Source: Cheiracanthium punctorium (lineage: Eukaryota; Arthropoda; Arachnida; Araneae; Cheiracanthiidae). Taken from it: a stretch of 64,000 nt of DNA. The position numbers were made by a program, and so were the translations under genes. The notes under the pieces were generated by a model. The model did no database searches, was not told where the DNA came from, and saw only the letters and a list, made by a program, of their open reading frames with translations. This document shows positions 1 to 11,599 of this stretch, piece after piece. Every line of letters starts with the position of its first letter. Position 1 is the stretch's first letter. Location: NCBI GenBank assembly GCA_038373885.1, contig JAWZYV010013004.1, positions 62,001 through 126,000 of the forward strand, read 5' to 3'.

Positions 1-190
1 AGATAGAGTGAGATAAGAGTGAGAAAACTGCATTATGACTCTTCATCGATAGGATTCTGTCACCCTAACTGCAAGAGTGAGACAATGTCACTCTTAGAGT
101 AAGGGTGAAGGCGCTATCTGCTCACTCTAGCGAGAGAGTCACCACCTTTCCCATGATGCGTTCACTTCAGTAGGAGTGAGTGCGTTGCTT
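1..190 (+). repeat. Outer subterminal repeat block, left unit
   Basis: Many GAGTGA and TCACTC hexamers occur in both orientations, for example AGATAGAGTGAGATAAGAGT at the window start. The block matches 25555-25741 in inverse orientation. Such clustered short subterminal repeats are a usual feature of transposase-binding ends; binding here is inference. Confidence 0.75.
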
Positions 191-270
191 CCAAACCCAA
201 ACGACGCCATGTTGGATGCCTGCAGTCGTTACACCTTGCAAACATAATGGAATACTTTTAGCTAACACAA
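150..270 (+). promoter_or_regulatory. Conserved promoter-like block and first-exon-like end, left unit
   Basis: The block contains CCCATGATGCGTTCACTT, then ACGCCATGTTGG, which resembles a YY1-type core. It ends AACACAA followed by GTAAGT at 271, a consensus splice donor. The same order is kept in the right unit. Conservation in otherwise diverged DNA suggests a promoter plus noncoding first exon. No long ORF begins here: the ATG at 208 closes within about a dozen codons. Confidence 0.4.
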
Positions 271-780
271 GTAAGTGAAACCTTATAACTTTTCTCTTAT
301 CGTAAATTCTATTGTACTTTTGAAAAATCACAACATTTAAGTCAGTTTAATTCAGTTTCGCTTCCAGTTCTACTCAGTTCTTTGAAAAGTCACTGCTATG
401 AGTAGGGTTAACATTTTGCTTTACTATATGTACATTTTGTGTTTAGGTCAGGTCAAATAAGCATTTTTCTTTTCATTATAGACCCCCAAGAAAATAATTT
501 TTGTATCCTCTACTACATTTGATCGTAGTGTTTTATTTATATTTCTGTATCTGAAATCTTTCATTCGTTATTTGCTTCTGAATATAATATTTCAGCATGT
601 TTTGATACGTGTATATGCAGATCGGTAACGTACCTGCAGAATGCGCCTGTTGCAAATAGTATAAGCAAAACTTTAAATGAAAAGCAGGAAATAATGATCA
701 ATTATAATATATACGCGATTATCGAACCAAAATAAATAAATACAAATAATTATGTGGTTCACAAAATAGATTTTTTATTT

Positions 781-1190
781 AGTGATCATAAGTTTGCATC
801 AGCTGGCGCTTGTACGTGGAGACGATTTCATCACAAAACTTCTTTAATACATTTGTTCATAGCCGTATCAGAAAAAATTCCACAGGCCTTGTAATATATA
901 GTATAGCAACCGCACATCTACTCCTTTGCTTCCTAGCAATTCCCCTAGAGCATAGTCAAGTGGTTTATTTATTACCGAGCCCCTTGAACGGCCCCACACA
1001 TAAACATACTATGCCTCCGAGAACATACAGTTACACTGAATTTATCAGGCATTCTGTAAGTAAGAGCTAGTTTTCATTGCAGAGAGCCAAGATTAGTGCG
1101 CGCTAATGTTCATAAGACGGATATTCGAGATTTTCAGCCCTGTTTGGAAGTAATTCAATCGTTACAGTAGGTTTAATTTTACAGTAAAAA
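781..1190 (+). other. Left-arm segment without a counterpart in the right arm
   Basis: Alignment between the arms fails here and resumes at a donor-like AAAG-GTAAGTG near 1195 (right counterpart near 24400). It holds an 86-codon ORF (810-1070) with no recognised motif. An acceptor-like CATTGCAG lies near 1080. It may be an exon replaced between copies or an unrelated insertion. Confidence 0.4.
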
Positions 1191-2687
1191 AAAAGGTAAG
1201 TGCCGTAATATTATATTTAATAACCTGTCACCAATGCTTGATCATAGTTTATTCTTATTTATTTTTTAAAGTAGCCCTTTGTACAGAAAGTTAAGCATTG
1301 AAAGTAACAAGAACCAAAACACTTTTCGAGAAATTGTTTTCATCACTAGAATTGGTTTGTTTAAATATTATCGGATAAAAATGTTGTTAATTGGTCAAGG
1401 ATATTCATTTAATAAAACTAGTTAGTTAAATACTAGCGAGAATATATGCTAAGGACTGGGTTTTATTTCTAACTAAAGTACAGAAGCTCTAACTTTTTTT
1501 TAATGTTAATAACAATATATTAATTGCCTTAGTTTATTGTGAAATAAGGTAAATTTGTGCTTATACTATTACAATTGTTAATAGTAGTGTAGTAGAATTA
1601 GTATCAATTGAAACAAGAATGAAAGTTTTAAAACTTTTTCTTTGATGAAAAGTTTACTGAGCTAAATACAGAAGTTGAGCTGTTGTAAGTTTCTGTGTAA
1701 ATTAAACCCTGGTTAAGAACATAGTAACTGCTTGAATGTTGTGGCCCAGTGAGTGAGTGGAAGGAAGCATATTAAAACAAATAAGAGAAAAAAATGCTTC
1801 TTAACAGAGATAGAGCCAAAGTATACTTTAAAAATAATTTATGATACAAGTCAAAAAATAAATATAAATTGTGCAAAGAAACTTTAAAATTCTTTATTCT
1901 TATTCACCTATTAAAAATAAGTGCCCAACATTAAGTTTACAAATTATTCTAAATATTGAAAAGTTTAGTAAAATGTTGTTAGTGTTCTTTACATACTTTT
2001 GTAAAATCAAATTTTTGCTTTCAAAAGCACCATCCTTGTAATAAATAATAATTTCAGTGGCAGATACAGGAGTATTTTTAGGAGGGGAAAAGAAAGCTTC
2101 TTTTGTAAAATAAAATGCACAATAAAGCAAATGCCATTCTTAAGGGATTATTCGAAATTTTTATGTCAATTGTACCAGGTGACTAAAAATGACTGTCATA
2201 ATGTTGTAATAATGTCTCTTACACTATGAGTAATTGAAATGGAAAAATTTGACAAATTTACAGTAGCTTCCAGATATGTCAATTTTTTTTACTAGGCACA
2301 GTAAACATATAAAATACAAAATTTAATTTTCATATGGTCCCCCTTTTCGTATAACATATTTGGAAAAACATTGTTCTGTGTGTAAGGAGGTAAATAAAAG
2401 AATTCTATGTCTCTGAGTGAAGCTTTTATCAAGATATCACAAGGTATACATCTTAGTATTTGTCACAAATTGCTAAGGAGATGTCTCAAAAGTGAGCAAA
2501 AAAAAAAAAAAACTTTTCAACTGACACTTAATTTATGTTAGTGGCCATTCGACAGCTAAATGTGGCTTTTTGGAAATCTTATTTTAGCTGGAACTTTCCT
2601 ATAATGCATATTTTACGGTTTCTATTAAAATTAACCTGCATTATTTTCTCTTTCTCTAATTACATTTTTAAATTCCTTCTCTAGAAG

Positions 2688-2862
2688 CAGGGGCGTAGTC
2701 AGAAATTTTTCATGGGGGGGGGTTACGACTACTACAACTCATATATATGTATACGTGTGCGTGATAATGTAGTAAAGAATATACATTTTGTATGGCAAAA
2801 ATTTCTCATGGGGGGGGGGTTATGACCCCCATAACCCCCCCCCCACCTTGGCTACGCCCCTG
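2688..2862. mobile_element. hAT-type MITE, 175 bp, with perfect 8-bp TSD
   Basis: The ends are CAGGGGCGTAGTCA and its near complement GGCTACGCCCCTG. TCTAGAAG is duplicated on both sides (2680-2687 and 2863-2870). An 8-bp TSD with CAGGG ends is typical of hAT elements. It is absent from the right giant unit, so it inserted after the units separated. Confidence 0.88.
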
Positions 2863-3139
2863 TCTAGAAGCATGATATAATGGGTGAAGGAACCCTTAAA
2901 AGGTAAATTATTGATAATTTCATAATGTATTTTGTATTAATGTAATGAGAGTTTTGAGCATATTCAGAATTGTTTTTGTTAGAGTTTATCTTAGGACTAT
3001 AATACAGTGTCAATTTTGTCACTGTCAATCATCTAAAGGTTATCAGCTTTATCAGCAGAGTTCAAAAATTCTAAAATATCATTTTCTTCAAGAATTTAAT
3101 TTTACTGTGTGATTATACTGTGGTTTTCTGAATTTGCAG

Positions 3140-3220
3140 GTGGCAAGCTACATTTCATTATTGACACTGGCAGACAGCATACATTTTGGTTTTCCAGAGT
3201 CGTCTACTAAATCAATATTG
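3140..3220 (+). other. Exon-like island B, left unit
   Basis: It lies between an acceptor-like TTTGCAG (ending 3139) and a donor-like GTAAAT (3221). It is 81 bp, open in frame 1 (27 codons), and shares a VA..ISL start and an ADS motif with the right-arm island. Joining it in phase 0 to island C runs into an early TAA, so coding function is not shown. Confidence 0.3.
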
Positions 3221-3355
3221 GTAAATAAAATTCTCATATTATTATAATTTATTTTTTACCTGGATGTAAATTCAAAATAATCTTTTTTTCTATTGAATTT
3301 TTAAATTAACGTATGAAGTATATCCACAATATTATGTATATATTGGAAATATTTC

Positions 3356-3466
3356 TACATGCGTGTAATAAGTGCGTGAGGAATATACATTTTGTTTAGC
3401 AAAAAATTCCTCATTGGTGGGGGGTTACCCCCCCTAACCCCCCCCCCGATTGGCTACGACACTGAT
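3356..3466. mobile_element. Truncated copy of the same hAT-type MITE
   Basis: It shares the internal GAATATACATTTTGT and the run of G/C followed by TTGGCTACGACACTG with 2688-2862. The 5' TIR is missing. Confidence 0.6.
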
Positions 3467-4632
3467 TCCACAATATTGGGTTTATATTGCAAATATTCCT
3501 CATATTATACATGCCAATATTTTTAATGTGCCAGCATCTAAATATCATATTAATACTGATGAATTACCACTGTTTATTAATATATACATTATTTTTTCCT
3601 TTAAAATCTGAAAAATTATTTTAGGTTCATTTATATGCAAATTTATGAAAAACATACTTATACAAATACAAATTTACGAAAAACAATCAAATATTACTGA
3701 GAAATTTAATGCAATATAATAGGGCGTTGATTCTTACAGGGACAGGGAGGCATATGCCCCAGGCCCCAGATTTTAAGAGTCCTTAAATTTTAGCAGAATG
3801 TGAATTTAGTTCATTAAATTTTTCAACACAGGAAACACGTGTTTCTTTTTTTTTTCCCCAAAAGTTTGTTGTCTCAGTGCTAAAATAGATCCCAAATAAA
3901 TGGATGTGCCGAATTTAATGTGGTTTGTTTTATTTTAAAGATGCTTTAATCAGGAATATTCTTATCTATATTTGATAATATTCACATCGTGTGTCCCTCT
4001 TATAAAAAAGCTTGTTCTATAGCTTGTTCAATACTTGTTCAAAGCTTGTTCTTTATACTTGTTCAATATTTAGACAATTTAAAGAATTGTTGACATTCAA
4101 TTAATTTTTATTGATGAATGAGCAGTTGTCGGTAAATAAAAATTTATCATTTTCAGTTATATCATGAAAAAGTTAAGATTTTAGATTTACTTTAAGACTT
4201 CATTTTTAGAAAGCTAATTTCATATATTGCATAGAAAATGTTCATGAACATTCACATTTATAAAGCATATTTCATGTTAAATTTATTTAATCATGACATT
4301 AATTTGTACAAGAGCACCGTGGAAAATACAGGAAGACAATTGCCAGTGACAGTAAAGAGCCCCTCCCCCCGAATTCAGATTTATAACTTCTGACCTGGGT
4401 CCCAGTCTGTCATAACTGGTGCCTGGATATGAGGGGTGGGGTGGGGGCTGAAATTGTGCTGCCCCCTCCTTCCCCTTGATCTACCAGCAAATCATTTGCT
4501 TTTGCAATGATGCTTGAATGTAAATTTCAACTGAAGGCTCTTATATATATATATATATAACTTGATTGCTTCAGAAAACTAAACTTTTAGAATACCTTTT
4601 ATTTACTAAATGCTCATATTCTTTAAATATAG

Positions 4633-4713
4633 GAGACTTAATAACAGCGATGCACTGTGTGATTTTTTAACAATCTTTGATGAAGAAGAATGCTACTTTG
4701 GATGATCTAAGGT
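4633..4713 (+). other. Exon-like island C, left unit
   Basis: Acceptor-like AAATATAG precedes it and a perfect GTAAGT donor starts at 4714. The frame that is open in the right arm contains a one-base shift and a TGA here. Confidence 0.3.
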
Positions 4714-5387
4714 GTAAGTATTTATTTATTTACTATTTTAGGTTATTTTTTAAATTCAGGAGTTAGTTTTATAATGTCATTTGTTATGCATGTTCAGTAT
4801 GCAATATGCATGTGTGTGTATTAATTTTACGTAATTCTTTTGGATTTTAAGCATTACAATCCCATTTTAGAAGAATGTAAACCTAAAGCATTGAGTCAGA
4901 TGGGTAGCATTTCTCACAAGATTATTTTGTTAAGTCTAGTGAGCAATAACAAAATGTTTCTATCAAGGTGCTTTTTACAAGAAATAATGCAACTTTTGAA
5001 TAAAATTTAAAAGAATTCAGTTGAAATTCAGAATTTCTCTCGACTAGCAGTACTCATGCACTTTCACAAATGGTTAATTTACAAGAATTGTGAAATATTA
5101 AGAGAAAATTGCGTAACATTCTGTATTTCCCCAAATAGAGGTAGTATTAGCTATCAGATGCTATTTCCACAATTTTAAATTTCCCCTTAAAAGTTGCATG
5201 AAGCCTGCAGTTTTGTTGTTCTATAAAAGTGCATCGTGCAATCCACGATAAGCTTTCTGCATTATATAGAGTTTTTGACATATCTAGCTTGTCTTTAAAG
5301 CTTGTAGAGCCAAGTGATGAATCAAATATTTTGTAAGAAAAAATGATTAATTTTGGCTTTTTATCAAGTTATCTTTTTATTTTCTAG

Positions 5388-5464
5388 TACTCTGAACTGG
5401 TCCTGGGAGAAATCTTTTGAATTTTGTTGTCACTGGCATTCTGTTAAAGAGAAGAAGATTATAG
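5388..5464 (+). other. Exon-like island D, left unit
   Basis: It follows TTTTCTAG and may end at G-GTTTAT (5465) or at GTAATC (5478). The same frame is open in both arms, with shared TLNW and HxVKEKK motifs. Confidence 0.35.
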
Positions 5465-6675
5465 GTTTATATAATTGGTAATCACACACATATTTTTTTG
5501 TTTTATTTATTTATTTATTTATTTATTCAATATTCTTGAATACTATTTCAGAGTGTGCATGCTTTTGATCTCTATGTACTGATTTTTTCAAAGCCTGTAT
5601 CCCATTATTTTGAATAATTTTTTTTTGAGATGTTCACTTCTTTTTTTAAATTATTTTTTCTTATTTTCCAAATTGTCATGCATTAGTTATTATTTTTTTA
5701 GTTGTTTACTAAAGTTATGTTATTTTGGGGAAGTTAGTGACTATGTATTAATTTTTAAATATTTTGATTAAATTGAGAAAGTTATAGGGGCTATTCTTAA
5801 AAGAAAACAATGTATATATTTTTGTAAAGTTTCATCAATTAGTAAATCAATGAATATATATGACTTGTTTTATTCCATATTTGGCATCAAGTTAATAAAT
5901 TACTGGCAAAATCAAGTCATATTTGTAATATTTTATCAAGTAACAATGAAATAAAGTATAAAAATCTATACTTAGTGCCTTCAAAAAAAATTTTTTTTTA
6001 CTCGTTCACCCTCTCTATCTCGTAAAAAGAATGTTGTAAATTAACCTAAAAACTCCTGTAACTTTGATTTTTTTTTTCGCTGTTCAAAGTTGTTGTTCAA
6101 AAAGTAAACTGTAAAATGCTACTTTCAGAGATGAGATATTTCATACCTTTTCAAATGTTTAAAATGAACTGAGTTTTTTCATTTTTCAAAAATTTTCTGA
6201 TTTTTCATTAAGTTGTATATAAGTAAGATTGATTTAGTATCAGTAATAATTAAAGTATTTATTGAACTTGAAATTCATAAGTATTATTGTTGAAAAGTTG
6301 TTTGGACATTCTTTCAGACATTTTCCTTTTCTTGTTAATCTCATATTCTCATATCTGTACTTTGGTATATACCAAATCAAAAACTGGGACACCAGTTTAG
6401 ACACCATATCACATGTGTCACCCTTTGTGGTAAAATGAGATGAAATATACTATTTTTTTTCAATTTTACTAATACAATATGTAAATGTAAACTTTACTCG
6501 CTTAGTAAATTAAGGTAAATTGAGATTCTTTAACCCTGCAGTATTCACAAAGTGTAATAACCTTGTCCATGTGCATATGTTGTCATATGTATATTTGAAT
6601 ATTACTCAAAAATATCTTTAGTCTAGTTCTTAACTGACTTCAAAAATATCTAGGTTATCAATTGGGTTCAGTACT

Positions 6676-6820
6676 CAGACATGTAGCAAGGATTTTCAGC
6701 TCCCGAGAACAAATTTTCACCCCTTCCTGTTTACCAAAATGCACTGAAAAAAGTTGTATATACAAATTGGTGCCTTTTGGCTACTGTGCCCCTCCTTGTC
6801 CCCCTCTAGCTACACCTCTG
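6676..6820. mobile_element. hAT-type MITE, 145 bp, shared by both arms (left copy)
   Basis: The ends are CAGACATGTAGC and GCTACACCTCTG, with flanks TCAGTACT and TCAGTACC (7 of 8 matching). The 89-codon ORF across it (6662-6931) is incidental. Confidence 0.75.
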
Positions 6821-7913
6821 TCAGTACCGAAACCTTGTAAATTACCAGATTGGAAATTAAAAGTATTTTCAAACTTCCGTTTAGTTATTTCTTTCATTTG
6901 TTCTTCCACATATAGATGTGATCTTTGCTAAGAAATAGAATGTTGTCATTTGATGTTATTTTACTTCCTGTTAATGAAAAGTTTTTATTGTAAAGTTGTC
7001 ACTTTATTTTATTTTTTACTCTCTTCTTATTTACATGAAATAGTATAGTACAAGTCCTGAATATTTTCTATTTTTTAATGGATTGTAATAATTTGTAAAT
7101 TTAATTTACCCATATTAAGTAATGTGTTAGTAAAGTAGTTAGTGTGAGTTATATTTATTTTGTCACTATTAGTTTGATGTTAGTTATTAAGAAAAGCTAT
7201 ATAGTGTGTTCCTTTCTTTTAATAAAGTATTTCGTACTCTCAATCACTTTGCATATCAGTGTATTCTAATATTAATAGGACATAGAGGACAGATTATTTT
7301 ATAAAAAATTACAAGCATTTCATGTCTGTAAAATTAAAGATTTCTTTTCTTTTTCCATGTAAAGAAATAGTAAATACTTTTTTTTTTGGTTATTGTTTTT
7401 GTATTTTGAGAGCTGCAATATTAGGTTTTATTGCAGATTCCATGTAGTTTTTGTGTTCAGAGACAAAATTAGAATGCAAAAGGTGGCTTAAATTCTACAT
7501 CTTTATTTTATTAATTTATTCATTTTTTGCATAATTTGCACAATTTTAACAGTAAGAACCCCCTTTCCCTTCCTTCTCTTACTCAGAAGGTTACAGTATA
7601 TGTAAATGTTACTTGAGAGTATTTATTATTACCATACATATAAACTTTTTTGATATGCTTTTGTGCTGTTCCAAAATTGTATTTAACCTGCTCCTAAAGG
7701 TGTTCTAAAATGTACGTAGATTTGCACACTTTTTATAATAAGATTATCCTCTAATTTTAGTGAAATAATAACCAAAATGTTTTGTGACCTTATTAGTGTG
7801 GCCTGGGTCAAATGAATAGTTCTGTTGACTTACTCCTCTGTAAATCCATCCCCTAGTTGAATGTGTTAGGTTGTGCTTTACTTGGAGTTTTAAATTTGAC
7901 TTTAAGCCATGTA

Positions 7914-9255
7914 CTATACTGTTCGAATTAATTGGGACAAACATGTTTTTCTTGTTTGAGTTGGTATGTGATTACCAGTGATGACCCGAACCGCCTCAAA
8001 TCAATTATATCTGCCTAGAGGTAGTGTGATGGATCGATCTTGACTATAATTTAGTAATTTGACCGGTTTCAATGGATCAGCAGTTTAGTTGTGAGCCTTC
8101 CTGTGTGGCAACTGGTGGTTATAATTTTGAGTTCCTTGTAGCACGAGTTTCTTTTGCATTCAAGATGAATATTACTCTAGGACGTGTTCTAAAATAATCG
8201 CTCTTAATGAACACACTTTTATGACTGTGAGAGATATAGCTACTTCAGTTGGTGTGGGAAAATAAAGTGTTTCAAGAATTGTAAGAAAATTTCAAGATTC
8301 CAGATCATCATCTCCAAAAAGAAAAGGAAAATGTGGGTGCTAACAGAAAACTACTCCAAGAACTGATAAAATTCTCATAAGTAGTAGCAACATAAATCCT
8401 ACAAAGTCAAGCACAGGTCTTCGAAGGGATTTATTGGATTATGGTGTTGAAGTGAGTACCTCAACTGTACAGAAAAGGCTTCTGGAAATTGGCCGTAAAG
8501 CAACAAGACCGAGGAAAAATCAAGTTCTAACTCAGAAAATGTTGAAAAAACGTTTAGCATGGGCCAAAAAATACCGATCATAAACTGTGAACCACTGGAA
8601 GAAGATGATTTTCAGTGATAAAACACATTTATTTGTGCAAGGATACCAATCAAGTGTAGTTAGACAAAGCGAAGGTGAAACTCTGACCAGATCATATCCA
8701 ACAGAATGTGAAACACCCATCTAAACAGATGCTTTGAGGTTTTTTCACAACAAATGGCACTACAAGCTTAGTTCCTCTTAAAGTCATGATAAATTCTGTC
8801 AAATATATAGAAATATTATGGAGTAGGATTGTTCCATTCATGGTAACATTTGACGGAACATCTCAACATGACTTGGCCCTTTGTCCCAATTCCAAATTGG
8901 TACAGACCTTTATATCCTAAAATAAAATGAAAATGTTTGATTTTCCTGGTAATTCACCAGGCTTAGATCCCATTGAGAAATTAATGACATATTCTCAATA
9001 ATCGTTTAGCTAAGATGAATTGCATGACAACAAAACAAATGATAAAAAGTGCTATACAAGTGTGGTTTCACGATGATTAAGTCAAGAACATAAGCTTTAA
9101 ACTTGTGGAGTCCATGCCAAGACATGTTGAAGAGGACATACTTCGTACTAATATAGAGGTTTATCAGTCTACTGAAGGTATGTAATGATTAAAAGTAAAA
9201 GTTTTAGAAAAAGGCGTTTTTTTCCCGTTTGTCCCAATTAATTCGAACAGTATAG
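7914..9255 (+). mobile_element. Tc1/mariner-type element, 1342 bp, inserted in left arm
   Basis: Perfect 29-bp TIRs (7914-7942 and 9227-9255) begin CTATACTGTTCGAATTAA. TA is duplicated at 7912-7913 and 9256-9257. The right arm keeps the empty site (CCATGTACACAC on its minus strand, near 17830). The insertion is therefore younger than the duplication, although its transposase is already broken. Confidence 0.93.
8150..9186 (+). pseudogene. Tc1-like transposase pseudogene
   Basis: Pieces of an IS630/Tc1-type transposase can be read in several frames. There is a paired-like helix-turn-helix stretch (DIATSVGVGK, then a stop, SVSRIVRKF) around 8230-8300. A catalytic-core segment follows with FSDKTHLFVQG around 8606-8640, whose D matches the first Asp of the family. 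LDPIEKL, near 8965-8985, matches the region of the third acidic residue. A C-terminal tail reads SMPRHVEEDI near 9115. Stops (8262, 8581) and frameshifts interrupt it, so it cannot make an active enzyme. The family normally encodes about 340 residues, which fits the 1.3-kb element. Confidence 0.85.
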
Positions 9256-9494
9256 TACACACAAAACTGATTTAACTAATTTTATTTTTTATGTATTTAG
9301 CATAATTCTAGTATATGCTCTAGTATATTCTAGCTGCCAACTTTTCCTGATTTTGAACCTTTCTTCAGCCTTATTCACAAATTATGGAAAAAATAAACTT
9401 TTTTATTTTTCATTTTTAAGGATAGATTAGCAGTTATGTTTTAACTTTTCTAATTCTGTAATTACTTGTTGAAGTCATAATTTTTATCTTCCAG

Positions 9495-9641
9495 ATGCTG
9501 TTAGAAGAAATCCTGAATATGAAATAATATTGAAACACTGATTTAGAACTCAGACATTGTGAATTATTAATATTTGATTGTGTGTTCACTGCCATTGCTT
9601 TTATAACTTATTCAAACCTGTATGAAATGGGTCTCAATAAA
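9495..9641 (+). other. Terminal exon-like island E with AATAAA, left unit
   Basis: It follows the acceptor TATCTTCCAG. With one base from a preceding exon it reads DAVRRNPEYEIILKH and then stops. AATAAA lies at 9636-9641. If island D is spliced at 5464 the phase fits. It is the probable 3' end of a spliced transcript. Confidence 0.4.
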
Positions 9642-11129
9642 ACATATCTTCCACTTTTTTTAATTCACAGGCTATTTTTTTTTACTTTTGCAGTTCTGTA
9701 ATCGTCTCAATTTTTTTTTAAGTTAGGTTATTCATATTAAACTGAAATTATCTAGTCTGACGACTGCTCTGGACTTGGAAGTTCCATTAACAAAGTTTTT
9801 ATTTAAAAATTTGTTCATATTTTTATTAACCTGAAAATTCAGGGGGAAGGGGGGGATGTGGTTTTTTTTCTGCCCTCGGTTTGATTGAATTTTTTTCTAA
9901 CATATTGAATTTTTCTGGTTTTACCTTAATCTATTGTTCTAAATCTATATTCAATAGTATAATAATTCTTGCATAAAATCTATATTAAAAGAATTTTTTT
10001 TTTTTTTTCAATTTGAAGTTTGGAAAAGTTTAAGTAATTTGTAGCTATTTTGCTGTAAAAGTGAAATTTAAAATCACACTTAAAAATAAATAAAGAAATG
10101 AATATGTATATATATTATAAAAATAAGAAACATCTTCTTATGAGATATGTATAAATTATGTTCAGAACCAGAATTTCTGTTTTTTTAAGAGGTGCAGAAA
10201 AATACAAAATTTCTTAGTTTCTGTGAGTCCCACCCCCTCGTCCAGACATTATCTATGGAGGTTATTATGGTTCACCCTCATGCTCTAAACTTCAATTATT
10301 TCTTTGTGTTATGGCAAGTCTACAAGAGGGGTGTCTGCTTGGGGTTGGGTGACTTTTTAAGGGATTCTAACCCATATTCTTGCTCATACCTCTAAACTGT
10401 GAATTATGATTTTGGAGCAAGACAAAAATGCTGGGGGATTTCAACTAAATGGGCAATGTTAGGGATTTATAAAATAATTTGTTTTGATTTATATTACTTA
10501 TGTACTGCACCAATGTGTTGGGATAGAAAAGAGTACATTTTATGAAGAAGTGGCCAAAACAAAAATATTTCTTTACCCCTTTTCATGAAAAAAAAAAAGA
10601 ATCAATAAAAAGTTGTTTCCATTTTAAAAATACTCTATTCCTTTTTTTGAGGTGGGGGGGGGGAGGATAAAAAATAACTATTCTCTTAAATTTCCAAACT
10701 TGATATATACATTAACAGAGGTTATCAGCAGATACATTTATATTTTTATTTTAGCCAACAATTAGTTTAATATTTTTTGGTTTTCAATTAAAAGATAGTT
10801 ATTACTATTTTAACTCTCATATTTGTATGCATAAATGACTGGTGGAGAGTGTATGTATGTAGTTGTATGTATAAATGAGAGGTTACAGAGGTTTAATTTA
10901 GTAGCCATATGGAATTCTTGCGGGTACCTTTTAGTCATGCCATCATCTGATTATTAAAATGAACATCTGTACTCCTTCTTAATCTGTTTAGTTTCAGAAT
11001 AGGATGGTCGTTTAAATACTACATGCTTTTTGTGAACAGTCCACATTTCACAGGAACAAAAGCAAGAATTAAAAAATGCATGTAGTTAGATATTACTTGT
11101 ATCATTGATCTATGTAAAATTTATTTTCC
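9642..11129. other. Left-arm stretch without recognised gene
   Basis: AT-rich DNA downstream of the poly(A) signal with several T- and A-runs. It aligns with 15430-17423 of the right arm. Apart from the short ORF at 10192-10395, nothing is recognised. Confidence 0.5.
10192..10395 (+). other. Short ORF conserved between arms, left copy
   Basis: A 67-codon ORF sharing LSMEV, VHPHALNFNYFF and LWQVYKRGV with a minus-strand ORF at 16670-16930 in the right arm. Nucleotide identity is high throughout, so the shared frame may only reflect shared DNA. No domain recognised. Confidence 0.2.
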
Positions 11130-11264
11130 AGCTGCTTTGAATCATTCTGAGCATGATAATAATCCAAAATAGCCAAGAAATGGATATCTAAGAAGTTCTG
11201 GATATGAAATAGGGATCAATTTCTGATTACTGGGATATTTTGTATATGAAACAGATATCCATTT

Positions 11265-11462
11265 TTGGGACATTTGGGATCTTCTGGAAGTTTAATTATT
11301 GTAACTGTGCAACATATATACAGATCTCTTATAGAAATGGATATTATAGATTTTATTTACTCATTAGAGAGATCACACCTCAAATCTCTAATAGAGGGAT
11401 CTATTTTATGTTATCTGGAGGATCATGGACTTCTAATAGATATACCCAATATCCAGCTCTAA
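11265..11462 (+). other. Second short ORF conserved between arms, left copy
   Basis: A 65-codon ORF containing SGSLII, HIYR and IYSLERSHLK, shared with the minus-strand ORF at 15075-15266. It lies downstream of an acceptor-like TTATTTTCCAG (near 11130) that is also kept in the right arm. No family recognised. Confidence 0.22.
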
Positions 11463-11599
11463 TGTTTTAAATTAAAGATTGCCTGTGGACAAACTTGTGC
11501 TGTGTGGGGAAATGCGGCAAAAAGATTTATTTGTACAATACGAAGAATATTTTCAAGACACGTGATATTGCAAGATACGTTTTAAATATATTTAAATTC

